The notes under the pieces are model-generated. The model saw only the letters and a list, made by a program, of their open reading frames with translations, searched no databases and was not told where the DNA came from. A stretch of 64,000 bases of DNA from Burkholderia sp. SRS-W-2-2016. Lineage in GTDB: Bacteria > Pseudomonadota > Gammaproteobacteria > Burkholderiales > Burkholderiaceae. The stretch is from the NCBI RefSeq assembly GCF_001931485.1, contig NZ_MSDV01000023.1, positions 124,001 to 188,000 of the forward strand, given 5' to 3'. Positions within the stretch are counted from its first letter, which is position 1. Each line of letters begins with the position of its first letter. A program made the position numbers and the translations under genes. Below are positions 35,133 through 43,958 of the stretch, one piece after another.

Positions 35133-35908
35133 GCATGCTCGACATCCGCGGACTGCGCGTGACCTACGACGGCGCGGCCGAGCCCGCGCTCGCGGGTGTC
35201 GATCTGCGCATCGAACGCGGCGAATTCGTGGTTGCGCTCGGCGCGTCCGGTTGCGGCAAGACCACGCTGCTGAACTGCATCGCCGGCTTCGTCGATCCGA
35301 GCGAAGGGCAGGTGCGTCTGAACGGCGAGCCGATCGTCGGGCCGGGCGCCGAGCGCGGCGTCGTGTTCCAGAAGCATGCGTTGATGCCGTGGCTCGACGT
35401 GCTCGATAACGTCGCGCTCGGTCTGCGCTTTCGCGGTGTCGCGCGCGCCGAGCGTGAGGAGATCGCGCGCCGTACGCTCGCGCTGGTCGGGCTCGAACGT
35501 CATGCGCACGCGAAAATCTATGCGCTGTCCGGCGGCATGCAGCAGCGGGTCGGGATTGCCCGCGCGCTCGCGAGCGATCCCGAAATCCTGCTGATGGACG
35601 AACCGATGGGCGCGCTCGATGCGTTGACCCGCGAGACGATCCAGGAACTCGTGCTCGACGTGTGGGACTGCACGCACAAGACGGTGTTTTTCATCACGCA
35701 CAGCGTCGAGGAGGCGCTGTTTCTCGCCACGCGCCTCGTGTTGATGACGCCGGGCCCCGGCCGTATCGCCGAAGTTCACGACCTGCCGTTCGCCCGCGAG
35801 TATCTGGCCACGCGTGATGCGCGCGCGGTGAAGTCGTCGGCGGATTTCATCGGCTGGCGCGAGCGGCTCACGCGGCGGTTGCATGAAACCTTGCGGGAGG
35901 TCGCCTGA
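35129..35908 (+). CDS. tauB: Taurine-type ABC transporter ATPase
   Basis: 259 residues. Walker A is GASGCGKTT, the ABC signature is [15 protein letters not shown], and Walker B is [12 protein letters not shown]; the H-loop His is in [11 protein letters not shown]. It belongs to the TauB/SsuB/nitrate importer ATPases. Overlaps of four bases with tauA and one base with tauC place it in a tight three-gene operon. The ATG at 35135 is an alternative start. Confidence 0.9.
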   Translation: MSMLDIRGLRVTYDGAAEPALAGVDLRIERGEFVVALGASGCGKTTLLNCIAGFVDPSEGQVRLNGEPIVGPGAERGVVFQKHALMPWLDVLDNVALGLRFRGVARAEREEIARRTLALVGLERHAHAKIYALSGGMQQRVGIARALASDPEILLMDEPMGALDALTRETIQELVLDVWDCTHKTVFFITHSVEEALFLATRLVLMTPGPGRIAEVHDLPFAREYLATRDARAVKSSADFIGWRERLTRRLHETLREVA

Positions 35909-36789
35909 TGAGTGTGCTCGAATCGTCGCGCGTCGCCCGTGAATCAGGTGGCAGTGCGAAACAACAACGCGGCAAGCGCTTCGCTGTACGAACCGGTAAA
36001 ACCTTTCGCGGGATGCCCGGCGAAGGCCCGACCGCGGCGCTCAGCGTGGGCTGCGTCATCGCGTTCGCGATCTTGTGGTGGACCGCCACGCATTTCCACT
36101 GGCTTGCGCCGCTGTTTCTGCCCGCGCCGGAAGCGGTTTGGCGCGCATTCGTCGATGCGTGGAACGGCCGTCTGCAAGGTGGCCTGCCGTTGTCCGAGCA
36201 TTTGCTGTGGAGCGCGCTGCGCGTATTCGGCGCATTCCTGCTCGCTGCCGTGACCGCGATTCCGCTCGGCATTCTGATGGGGGTGAGCCGCGTTGCGCGC
36301 GGGCTGCTCGATCCGCCTCTGGAGTTCTATCGGCCGCTGCCGCCGCTCGCGTATCTGCCGCTCGTTGTGATCTGGTTCGGCATCGACGAGGCCGCGAAGA
36401 TCGTAGTGATCTGGCTCGCGTGTTTCGCGCCGATCGCGATGGCCGCGCGCGCCGGGGTGCGCAGCGCGAGCGTCGAGCAGGTCAACGCCGCGTGGTCGCT
36501 CGGCGCGAATTTCCGCCAGGTGGTGCTGCACGTGGTGTTGCCCGCGGCGCTGCCGGAGATTCTCACCGGCTTGCGGATCGCGATCGGCTTCGGCTGGACC
36601 ACGTTGGTGGCCGCCGAAATGGTTGCAGCCACCGCCGGCCTCGGGCAGATGGTGCTGAACGCGTCGAGCTTTCTGCGCACCGACGTCGTCGTGATGGGCA
36701 TCGTGCTGATCGGTCTGATCGCGTGGCTGTTCGATCTTGGGATGCGCGCGCTCGAGCGCCGGCTGGTGCCCTGGAAGGGCAAGCACTGA
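35908..36789 (+). CDS. tauC: Taurine-type ABC transporter permease
   Basis: 293 residues with about six transmembrane helices after a basic, hydrophilic N-terminal stretch of ~45 residues that is longer than in typical TauC. The inner-membrane-component motif that contacts the ATPase, EQVNAAWSLGANFRQVVLHVVLP, is present near residue 190. The start codon shares its A with the tauB stop. It completes a TauABC importer. Confidence 0.88.
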   Translation: MSVLESSRVARESGGSAKQQRGKRFAVRTGKTFRGMPGEGPTAALSVGCVIAFAILWWTATHFHWLAPLFLPAPEAVWRAFVDAWNGRLQGGLPLSEHLLWSALRVFGAFLLAAVTAIPLGILMGVSRVARGLLDPPLEFYRPLPPLAYLPLVVIWFGIDEAAKIVVIWLACFAPIAMAARAGVRSASVEQVNAAWSLGANFRQVVLHVVLPAALPEILTGLRIAIGFGWTTLVAAEMVAATAGLGQMVLNASSFLRTDVVVMGIVLIGLIAWLFDLGMRALERRLVPWKGKH

Positions 36790-36955
36790 GTGCCGGCTGC
36801 CGCATATCAGTTACATCGCTTAGCTCCTGACGATTGATTGGTTCGCCGCCGCGCGACGCGTTGCTACAGTCGCGTCTCGCAGTCCTGAATGACGCCGGCG
36901 GAACGCACGATTCAATGCATCGCGCCGCGCCCACACTCAAAAACAAGGCCTAATC

Positions 36956-37774
36956 ATGAAGATCAGAATCGCTGGCGCAGCAGTCATGGGGTTGCTGCTC
37001 GCACTTTCCGGCGTCGCCCACGCCGACCGTCTCGACGACATCAAGAAAGCCGGCGTACTGCGCGTGGCCACTTTCGACAGCAATGCGCCGTTCGGTTTCG
37101 TCGACGCGAAGAGCAACCAGATCGTCGGCCTCGACGTCGACTATGCGCGCGCGGTCGCGAACAAGCTCGGCGTGAAGCTCGAAATCCAGCCGACCAATCC
37201 GGCCAACCGGATCGCGTTTCTGAAGTCGGGCAAGGTCGACCTCGTGTTCGCGAACTTCACGATCACCGACGAGCGTAAAAAGGAAGTCGATTTCAGCACC
37301 CCGTATTTCTCGTCAGGCACGCAGTTCATCGCGAAGAAGGGTGTGCTGAAGTCGCCGCAGCAACTCAATACGCTGCGCGTCGGCGCCGACAAGGGCACCA
37401 CCAACGAACAGCAGGTGCGCGCGCAATTCCCGGGCGCGACGATCGTCGCGTACGACGACACGCCGTTCGCGTTCGCCGCGCTGCGCGCCGGCAATGTGCA
37501 GGCGATCACCCAGGACGGCCCGAAGCTGGTCGCGCTGCTCGCGAACATACCCGACAAGACGAACTACGAGATTCCCGCTTTCACGATCTCGAACGACTAC
37601 GAAGGCGTCGGCGTGCCGAAAGGCGAAGCGCGTCTGCTGAGCGCGGTCGACGATACGCTGAAGAGCCTCGAAGCGGACGGCAGCGCCGCGAAGATTTACG
37701 ACCACTGGTTCGGGCCGGAGAGCCGCGCGCCGCTGCCGCGTCTGTTCAAGATCGGCGATCCGCAGAAAAGCTGA
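36956..37774 (+). CDS. Polar amino acid ABC transporter substrate-binding protein
   Basis: 272 residues with a signal peptide (MKIRIAGAAVMGLLLALSGVAHA). The mature part is a SBP_bac_3 domain: DDIKKAGVLRVATFDSNAPFGF, then GLDVDYARAVANKLGVKLE and ITDERKKEVDFSTPYF. It should bind a polar or acidic amino acid or a related sulfur compound in the periplasm. Two permease genes follow, but no ATPase gene. A small perfect hairpin at 37795-37807 lies just after its stop. Confidence 0.85.
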   Translation: MKIRIAGAAVMGLLLALSGVAHADRLDDIKKAGVLRVATFDSNAPFGFVDAKSNQIVGLDVDYARAVANKLGVKLEIQPTNPANRIAFLKSGKVDLVFANFTITDERKKEVDFSTPYFSSGTQFIAKKGVLKSPQQLNTLRVGADKGTTNEQQVRAQFPGATIVAYDDTPFAFAALRAGNVQAITQDGPKLVALLANIPDKTNYEIPAFTISNDYEGVGVPKGEARLLSAVDDTLKSLEADGSAAKIYDHWFGPESRAPLPRLFKIGDPQKS

Positions 37775-37794
37775 GTCAGCGAATCAGAACTTTT

Positions 37795-37807
37795 GCAGGC
37801 GGCCTGC
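37795..37807 (+). other. Intercistronic hairpin
   Basis: GCAGGC-G-GCCTGC, a perfect 6-bp stem, 20 bases after the binding-protein stop and before the permease genes. Such hairpins often stabilise the 5' message or partly stop transcription so that the binding protein is made in excess. No T-run follows. Confidence 0.35.
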
Positions 37808-37868
37808 CGTATCGACACGGTGGGCCGCATTTCATTTGGCAACGTAAATATCCGAGCAGAAGAACAGC

Positions 37869-38597
37869 ATGAACGGCTGGCTGGAACCGAAGTACCTTGG
37901 CTGGATCGCCCACGGCTTTCTATTGACGCTGCTGTTGTCGGCATGCGCGGGCATCGCGGCGACATTCGCCGGTTTCGTGCTCGCGCTCGCGCGTGATGCT
38001 CGCCATGCCGCGCTCGCGCGAGGCGCGGCGCTTTATGTACTGGCGTTTCGCAATTCGCCGTTACTCGTGCAATTGCTGTTCTGGTATTTCGGCGCGGCGA
38101 CATTGTTGCCGCAAAGCTGGATGGAATGGCTCAATGCGTCTCACACGCTGACACTGTGGGGCTGGAATCTCGCGTGGCCGCCGTTTGAGTTCGTCGCCGG
38201 TTGGGTCGGACTGACCTGCTATACGACCGCGTTCGTCGGCGAGGAATTTCGCGCCGGCCTGCGCGGCGTGAAGGACACGCAGCATCAGGCGGCCGCCGCG
38301 CTGGGGCTCACACCGTTCGCCGCATTCCGCTACGTGATCCTGCCGCAGGCGATCCGGATCGCGACGCCGCCGCTCGCCGGGCAGTACATGAATCTCGTGA
38401 AGAACTCGTCGCTGGCAATGACCATTGGTCTCGCGGAATTGTCGTACGTGTCGCGCCAGGTCGATACCGAGACGTTCAAAACTTTTCAGGCGTTCGGCGC
38501 GGCGACCGTGCTGTATATCGCGATCATCGCGGTGATCGAGGCGGCGCTCCTGGTTTGGCAGCGCGGCAGTGCACGCGCGTGGCAGGCGGGGCGATGA
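37869..38597 (+). CDS. Amino acid ABC transporter permease (HisM/GlnP type)
   Basis: 242 residues, five predicted transmembrane helices. The ATPase-contact motif is GVKDTQHQAAAALGLTPF at about residue 137, followed by VILPQAIRIATPPL. It pairs with the second permease, which starts within its stop region (ATGATGA). Together they would form the heterodimeric channel for the binding protein encoded upstream. Confidence 0.87.
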   Translation: MNGWLEPKYLGWIAHGFLLTLLLSACAGIAATFAGFVLALARDARHAALARGAALYVLAFRNSPLLVQLLFWYFGAATLLPQSWMEWLNASHTLTLWGWNLAWPPFEFVAGWVGLTCYTTAFVGEEFRAGLRGVKDTQHQAAAALGLTPFAAFRYVILPQAIRIATPPLAGQYMNLVKNSSLAMTIGLAELSYVSRQVDTETFKTFQAFGAATVLYIAIIAVIEAALLVWQRGSARAWQAGR

Positions 38598-39334
38598 TGA
38601 GCGCGCTCGACTGGTTGCCGACGCTGCGCTATCTGTTGCTCGGCACGTTCCCCGACGGGCCGCTCGGCGGCCTCGCGTTGACGGTCGCGCTGGCGCTCGT
38701 GTCGGCGCTGCTGTCGGCCGCGCTCGGTCTGGCCGGCGGCATTGCGTTGTCGCTTACACGCGGCGTCGCGCATCTCGCGCTGACCGCAATTATCGGTTTC
38801 TTTCGCGCGATTCCGGTGCTGATGCTGATCTTCTGGACTTTCTTCCTGATGCCGATGCTGTTGCACGTCGACGTGCCCGGCCTCGCGACCGTGGTCTGCG
38901 CGCTCGCGCTGATCGGCGGCGCGTATCTGTCGCATTCGGTGCAGGCGGGCATTGCGGCGGTCGGCGCGGGTCAGGCGCAGGCGGCGGTTTCGCTCGGCAT
39001 GACGCGCTGGCAGGCGTTGCGCTACGTGCAGTTGCCGCAGGCGGTCCGGATCATGACGCCGTCGTTCGTCAATCAGTGGGTGTCGCTGGTGAAAGATACG
39101 TCGCTCGCTTATATCGTCGGCGTGCCCGAGTTTACGTTTCTCGCGAACCAGGTCAATAACCGGCTAATGATCTACCCGGTGCAGATCTTTCTATTCGTCG
39201 GCGTCGTTTATCTGCTGTTGTGTTCTCTGCTTCAATACGGCGCGACGCGTTTGTTGAGTCGCCGCGCACAAGCCGGAAGCGCGCCGGCGGCTCGCGCGGC
39301 AAAGCGCAAATGGACGCTGCCGTTTCGCGTGTAA
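38594..39334 (+). CDS. Amino acid ABC transporter permease, second subunit
   Basis: 246 residues, five to six transmembrane helices, with the contact motif VGAGQAQAAVSLGMTRWQALRYVQLPQAVRI and the FRAIPVLMLIFWTFF helix typical of the HisMQ family. It overlaps the first permease by four bases. The C-terminus is Ala/Arg-rich. No ATPase gene follows, although this position normally holds one. Confidence 0.87.
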   Translation: MMSALDWLPTLRYLLLGTFPDGPLGGLALTVALALVSALLSAALGLAGGIALSLTRGVAHLALTAIIGFFRAIPVLMLIFWTFFLMPMLLHVDVPGLATVVCALALIGGAYLSHSVQAGIAAVGAGQAQAAVSLGMTRWQALRYVQLPQAVRIMTPSFVNQWVSLVKDTSLAYIVGVPEFTFLANQVNNRLMIYPVQIFLFVGVVYLLLCSLLQYGATRLLSRRAQAGSAPAARAAKRKWTLPFRV

Positions 39335-39448
39335 TCGCGGCGGCCTCTCCGAACCACGCGTCACCACCCCGGCGGATCCACCCGCCGCACCCCTCCATTT
39401 CCCGTCCAGGGCTCGCCCAGAGCCTCCCGCCGCGCTTCGCACGCACTC

Positions 39449-39506
39449 AAAAAAAGTGCCATTGAATCTACTTTTTGTGTAGGGACGCCCGTCCCGTCCT
39501 CCCATA
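39449..39506 (+). promoter_or_regulatory. Conserved promoter/operator of the aromatic operon
   Basis: The block runs from a stretch of seven A through TGCCA..GAATCTA, TTTTGTGTA and CGCCCG to TCCCATA, 80 bases before the operon's first ATG. The same blocks, with the same spacing apart from one base, occur in reverse orientation at 53107-53163 upstream of the outer-membrane gene. AAAAAGT at 39451-39457 and ACTTTTT at 39470-39476 are inverted repeats. It is probably an activator site plus promoter shared by the regulon. Confidence 0.65.
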
Positions 39507-39585
39507 TTCTTACGCCATCGAGACGACACGTCCGGTGCCGCAACCCCAATCCCCGCGGCGCCCGGCGATTAATCCACAGGAGAGG

Positions 39586-40563
39586 ATGTTGACCAAGAAA
39601 GTCCCGCTCAAGATCGCGATCGCTGAGCTTCCGCATACGCTGGCCGTCCGCAATGGTTCGATTCCGATCGAAGGCGTCGACGCCGAATTCGTCGACGTCA
39701 AACCGCAAATCGGCGCGTTCCGCCGGATGGTGCGCGACGTCGAGTTCGACGTTTGCGAACTGGCGCCGACCACTTACATCATCGCCCGCGCGTATGGCGC
39801 GCCGTTCGTCGGTCTGCCGATTTTCGTCACGCGGCGTTTCCATCACGGCGGTCTGCTGGTGCGCCCGGATGCCGGCATCAATACGCCGAAGGATCTCGAA
39901 GGCAAGAAGGTCGGCGTGCGCGCGTATTCGGTGACGACCGGCGTGTGGACGCGCCAGGTGCTGATCGACGAATTCGGCCTCGATTCGTCGAAGGTCACGT
40001 GGGTCGTCGACGACGAAGAGCACGTGACGCAACTGAAGCTGCCGGAGAACGTCGTGCACGCGCCGAAGGACAGCTCGCTCAATCAGATGATGGCGTCGGG
40101 CGAACTGGTCGCGGGTTTTGCCGCGGCGGCGGGGATTGGCCGCACCGGCGCGCCGACCGGCGGCTGGCAGGAACTCGAAACCGATTATCCGGACCTGCTG
40201 CCGAATGCGACCGAACTCGAAACCGAGTACTACGCGCGCACCGGCGTCTATCCGATGCACGGCACGATCGTCGTGAAGGACTCGGTGCTGGCCGAGCATC
40301 CGTGGATCGCGAAGTCGCTGTTCGATGCTTTCTCGCAGGCGAAAAACGAATGGCTCGCACGCCTCGACGCGGGCGAAGCGAAGGCCGCGAGCGACAAGAA
40401 GTATCTGGAATTGCGCAAGATCGTCGGCCACGATCCGCTGCCGTACGGTCTGAAGGAAAACCTGAAGACGATCGAAACGCTCGAAGCCACCGCGTTCAAG
40501 CAAGGGCTCACGCCGCGCCGCATGTCGATCGACGAGCTGTTCGTCGATCCGCTCGCTCAGTGA
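39586..40563 (+). CDS. 4,5-Dihydroxyphthalate decarboxylase-like protein, copy 1
   Basis: 325 residues from the ATG at 39586 (ribosome site ACAGGAGAGG). The fold is that of periplasmic binding proteins (ELPHTLAVRNG, DLEGKKVGVRAYSVTTGVW), but no signal peptide is present. This matches the Pht5 family, which decarboxylates 4,5-dihydroxyphthalate to protocatechuate in the cytoplasm. It is first in the aromatic operon, under the element at 39449-39506, and has a paralogue at 47425. A related decarboxylation of another aromatic diacid is equally possible. Confidence 0.72.
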   Translation: MLTKKVPLKIAIAELPHTLAVRNGSIPIEGVDAEFVDVKPQIGAFRRMVRDVEFDVCELAPTTYIIARAYGAPFVGLPIFVTRRFHHGGLLVRPDAGINTPKDLEGKKVGVRAYSVTTGVWTRQVLIDEFGLDSSKVTWVVDDEEHVTQLKLPENVVHAPKDSSLNQMMASGELVAGFAAAAGIGRTGAPTGGWQELETDYPDLLPNATELETEYYARTGVYPMHGTIVVKDSVLAEHPWIAKSLFDAFSQAKNEWLARLDAGEAKAASDKKYLELRKIVGHDPLPYGLKENLKTIETLEATAFKQGLTPRRMSIDELFVDPLAQ

Positions 40564-40603
40564 GCGCCACACGCCGAACCTCGACGATTCGAACGGAGAC
40601 ACC

Positions 40604-41629
40604 ATGATTATCGATTGCCACGGTCACTTCACGACCGTGCCCGCATCCTTTCGCGCATGGCGCGCGAAACAGGTCGAATTCGCGAACGACCCGGCCAACG
40701 CGCCGTCGCGTGACGGCGCTTATGTCAGCGACGACGAGATTCGCGAAGCGATCGGCAACGGTCAGCTGAAACTGCAGCGCGAGCGCGGCAGCGACCTGAC
40801 GCTGTTCTCGCCGATCGCCGGCCTGATGAGCCATCACCTCGGCAACGAACGCACGAGCCTCGAATGGGCCGAAGTGTCGAACGACCTCGTGTACCGCGTG
40901 ACCGAACTGTATCCGGACAATTTCGCGCCGGTCTGTCAGTTGCCGCAATCGCCGGGCGCCGCGCCGGCCAATTCGATTGCCGAGTTGCGCCGCTGTGTCG
41001 AACAGCTCGGTTTTGTGGGCTGTAACCTGAATCCGGACCCGAGCGGCGGCTACTGGACCGGCAAGCCGGTGACCGACCGCGAGTGGTATCCGCTGTACGA
41101 AGCGCTGGTCGATCTCGATGTGCCCGCGATGATTCACGTCGCCGCATCGTGCAACCCGTGTTTTCACGGCACCGGCGCGCATTATCTGAATGCGGATACT
41201 TCGGTGTTCATGCAGATTCTGCAATCGGACCTGTTCAAGGATTTCCCGACGCTGCGGCTGGTGATTCCGCACGGCGGCGGCGCGGTGCCGTATCACTGGG
41301 GCCGTTATCGCGGGATGTCGCTGGAAATGCGCGAGCGTCCGCTGGAAGGATTGCTAAACAATATCTTCTTCGACTCGTGCGTGTATCACCAGCCGGGCGT
41401 CGAACTGCTGACCAAGGTGATTCCGGCCGATAACGTGCTGTTCGGCTCGGAGATGATCGGCGCGGTGCGCGGCAAGGATCCGGCCACCGGTCATTACTTC
41501 GACGACACCAAGCGCTATCTGGACAGCTGCGCGGCGTTGAGCGGCGAAGACCGTTACAAGATCTTCGAAGGTAATGCACGGCGAGTCTATCCGCGCCTCG
41601 ATGCACGGCTGAAGGCGCGCGGAAAATAA
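40604..41629 (+). CDS. ligJ: 4-Oxalomesaconate hydratase (amidohydrolase superfamily)
   Basis: 341 residues, the LigJ length. It would hydrate 4-oxalomesaconate to 4-carboxy-4-hydroxy-2-oxoadipate in protocatechuate 4,5-cleavage or gallate catabolism. LigJ features are clear: metal-binding MIIDCHGHF at the N-terminus, LGFVGCNLNPDP, the zinc-site region IPHGGGAVPYHWGR, FFDSCVYHQPG, and LFGSEMIGAVRG with GHYFDDTKRY near the end. It follows the decarboxylase-like gene by 40 bases. Confidence 0.85.
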   Translation: MIIDCHGHFTTVPASFRAWRAKQVEFANDPANAPSRDGAYVSDDEIREAIGNGQLKLQRERGSDLTLFSPIAGLMSHHLGNERTSLEWAEVSNDLVYRVTELYPDNFAPVCQLPQSPGAAPANSIAELRRCVEQLGFVGCNLNPDPSGGYWTGKPVTDREWYPLYEALVDLDVPAMIHVAASCNPCFHGTGAHYLNADTSVFMQILQSDLFKDFPTLRLVIPHGGGAVPYHWGRYRGMSLEMRERPLEGLLNNIFFDSCVYHQPGVELLTKVIPADNVLFGSEMIGAVRGKDPATGHYFDDTKRYLDSCAALSGEDRYKIFEGNARRVYPRLDARLKARGK

Positions 41630-41701
41630 GCGCGCGAACATTGACCGCGCAAACGCGGGCGGCGCGCAGCCGCTCGCCATGAGCAAGCTACCGAGGCATT
41701 C

Positions 41702-42553
41702 ATGACTTCCTCAATCGTTGATATTCACCCGCACATCATCTCCGACGACGAAAAGCGCTATCCGCCCGCGCCGTTGTTCGGCAAGCGCTCGGACTGGTCG
41801 CAGGAACGGCCGACCACGGTCGAGACGCTGATCGCGTCGATGGACGCGGCCGGCGTCGCGAAGGCTGCCGTGGTTCATTCGTCGACGACCTATGGTTTCG
41901 ACAATAGCTACGTGGTGGACGGCTGCAATCAGTACAAGGACCGGCTGGTGGCGGTCGGTTCGGTCGATATGCTGGCCGACGATGTTCCCGCGGTGATTAA
42001 AGGCTGGGCCGGCAAGGGCCTCGCGGGTCTGCGGATTTTCACCGGCGGCTCGACCAAGGATTTCGATCCGAGCGAACTCGACAATCCGAAGTCGTTCCGC
42101 GCGTGGGAAGCGCTCGCCGAACTGGCGCTGCCGATGTGCATCCAGACCGGCCCGATCGGGCTGCCGCAAGTGCGTATGCTGGCGGAGAAGTTTCCGCGCG
42201 TGAACATCATCCTCGATCACCTCGGCCGTCCCGACGTGCTCGACGGGCCGCCGTACGCGAACGCGGCGAGCCTGTTCGAGCTGGCCGATCTGCCGAATCT
42301 TTACATGAAGCTGACGCCGCGCATTTTCGGCGACGTGAAGAAAGAGAAGGCGAGCGCGGAGACGTTTTTCCCGCGCGTGGTCGAAGCATTCGGCGCGCAG
42401 CGGCTCGCGTGGGGTTCGAACTATCCGACTTCGCCGGGTACGCTCGCGGAAATTCTCGCGACCGCGCAAGCGGGGCTCGCGTGCCTGAATGATACGGACC
42501 GCGAATGGATTTTTGGCAAGACCGCGCGGCAGTTGTATCCGGCGCTCGCCTGA
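41702..42553 (+). CDS. Amidohydrolase-2 family hydrolase, possibly LigI-like
   Basis: 283 residues. The metal-binding start is IVDIHPHI (His9, His11), with a mid-protein IILDHLGRPDV and a late WGSNYP, as in the amidohydrolase-2 branch that includes 2-pyrone-4,6-dicarboxylate lactonase (LigI). In this operon it may open a lactone or pyrone intermediate that feeds the LigJ-type hydratase. Similarity to LigI is clear at motifs only, so substrate assignment is tentative. Confidence 0.7.
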   Translation: MTSSIVDIHPHIISDDEKRYPPAPLFGKRSDWSQERPTTVETLIASMDAAGVAKAAVVHSSTTYGFDNSYVVDGCNQYKDRLVAVGSVDMLADDVPAVIKGWAGKGLAGLRIFTGGSTKDFDPSELDNPKSFRAWEALAELALPMCIQTGPIGLPQVRMLAEKFPRVNIILDHLGRPDVLDGPPYANAASLFELADLPNLYMKLTPRIFGDVKKEKASAETFFPRVVEAFGAQRLAWGSNYPTSPGTLAEILATAQAGLACLNDTDREWIFGKTARQLYPALA

Positions 42554-42640
42554 TAGCGGGCGAAGGCGGCCGGGCGCGACTGAGCAAAATTCAGCGGCGG
42601 CCGCCTCGCGGCAATCAAACCAACCGAAGAGAACAAACAG

Positions 42641-43921
42641 ATGGAGACAGGCAAATCCGAACCGCGCGGCAGCGTGAACCGCTGGGCGGTGCTCGCGCTG
42701 CTGGCGCTCGGCGTGCTGATTTCGTTTGTCGATCGCACCAGCATTTCGTCGACGCTGGCCGATCCGGCTTTCGTGCGGCACTTCGCGCTGAGCGACATCG
42801 ATCGCGGCTGGATCAACGCGGCGTTCTTCTGGTCGTATGGGCTGTTTCAGGTGCCGATGGGCTGGGTCGCCGACCGCTACGGCGTCAAATGGCCGTATGC
42901 GATCAGCTTCGCGCTGTGGTGCATCGCGACCGCGTTGATGGGCCTCGTGACGACGCTCGGCGCGCTGGTGCTGATGCGGCTGATCGTCGGCGTGGCCGAG
43001 GCGATCGTGATTCCGGCCAGCTACCGCTGGATCCGCAACAACTTCGACGAGCGGCAGAACGGTCTCGCGGTCGGCCTGCTGGCGATGGGCAACAAGTTCG
43101 GCCCCGCGCTGGGCGCGCCGATCGCCGCGTGGATCATCGTCACGTACTCGTGGAAGCTGATGTTCATCGCGACCGGTCTGATCGGCCTGCTGTGGCTCGC
43201 GCCGTGGCTGCTGATGGTGCGCAACGATCTGCCGTCGAAAGAGCAGCTCTCGCAGGCGAGCCGCAGCGCCCGCACGGTGACGCTCGCGAACATCCTGTCG
43301 AGTCCGGTGGTGTGGGGCGGAATGATCACGAACTTCTGCTACGGCTACTTCACGTTCTACTGCATGACGTGGATGCCGGCTTATCTGGTCGAGCAACGCG
43401 GTCTGTCGATCACGCGTTCGGGGCTGTTCACGTTCTTCAGCTTCGCCGGTATCGCGATCGTCGCGGCGCTGGCGGGCTCGGCGGCCGACCTGATCATCGC
43501 GCGCGGCAAGGATCCGATCCTGGTGCGCAAGGCGTTCACGGTGACCGGCTTCATCGGCGGCTGCAGCGTGCTGCTCGGCGCGTATGCACCGACTTTGCAG
43601 ATGGCGCTGTTCTGGAATGTGCTGTCGCTGTCGCTGCTGGGCTTCGTCACCGCGAACAACCTCGTGCTGTCGCGGCTGACGTTGATTCCGCGTCAGGCAA
43701 TCGGCCTCGTCACCGGCGTGCAGCAACTCGCGACCAGTCTCGCGGGCGGGGTGGCCGCGAGTTTGTCCGGCTGGCTGCTGCACGTGAGCGGCAGCTACAC
43801 GATGCCGATGATGGTGATCCTGGGATTCCTGATCGTCGGCGCGCTGGCCACGATTTTTCTGTATCGCCCCGAATGGTCGCCGAAGGTGACCGACGCACCG
43901 AACACGCTACGGCAGGCCTGA
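42641..43921 (+). CDS. MFS transporter for an aromatic acid
   Basis: 426 residues with 12 predicted transmembrane helices. It begins NRWAVLALLALGVLISFVDRTS, and the helix 2-3 loop motif is WVADRYGVKWP, typical of the anion:cation symporter family (phthalate, tartrate, glucarate). It is the likely uptake system for the operon's substrate. A close paralogue is encoded at 50468-51790. Confidence 0.87.
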   Translation: METGKSEPRGSVNRWAVLALLALGVLISFVDRTSISSTLADPAFVRHFALSDIDRGWINAAFFWSYGLFQVPMGWVADRYGVKWPYAISFALWCIATALMGLVTTLGALVLMRLIVGVAEAIVIPASYRWIRNNFDERQNGLAVGLLAMGNKFGPALGAPIAAWIIVTYSWKLMFIATGLIGLLWLAPWLLMVRNDLPSKEQLSQASRSARTVTLANILSSPVVWGGMITNFCYGYFTFYCMTWMPAYLVEQRGLSITRSGLFTFFSFAGIAIVAALAGSAADLIIARGKDPILVRKAFTVTGFIGGCSVLLGAYAPTLQMALFWNVLSLSLLGFVTANNLVLSRLTLIPRQAIGLVTGVQQLATSLAGGVAASLSGWLLHVSGSYTMPMMVILGFLIVGALATIFLYRPEWSPKVTDAPNTLRQA

Positions 43922-43958
43922 ACGGCCTGCGCACACATCAATTCACTGAGAAACACAC

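Noticed and set aside
39586..40563. Pht5-like protein as a periplasmic ABC binding protein
   Set aside because: It has the binding-protein fold but no signal peptide and no adjacent permease or ATPase; the catabolic operon context fits a cytosolic enzyme better.
41711..43783. 690-residue leftward open frame
   Set aside because: Antisense to the amidohydrolase and MFS genes; composition typical of GC-driven shadow frames.
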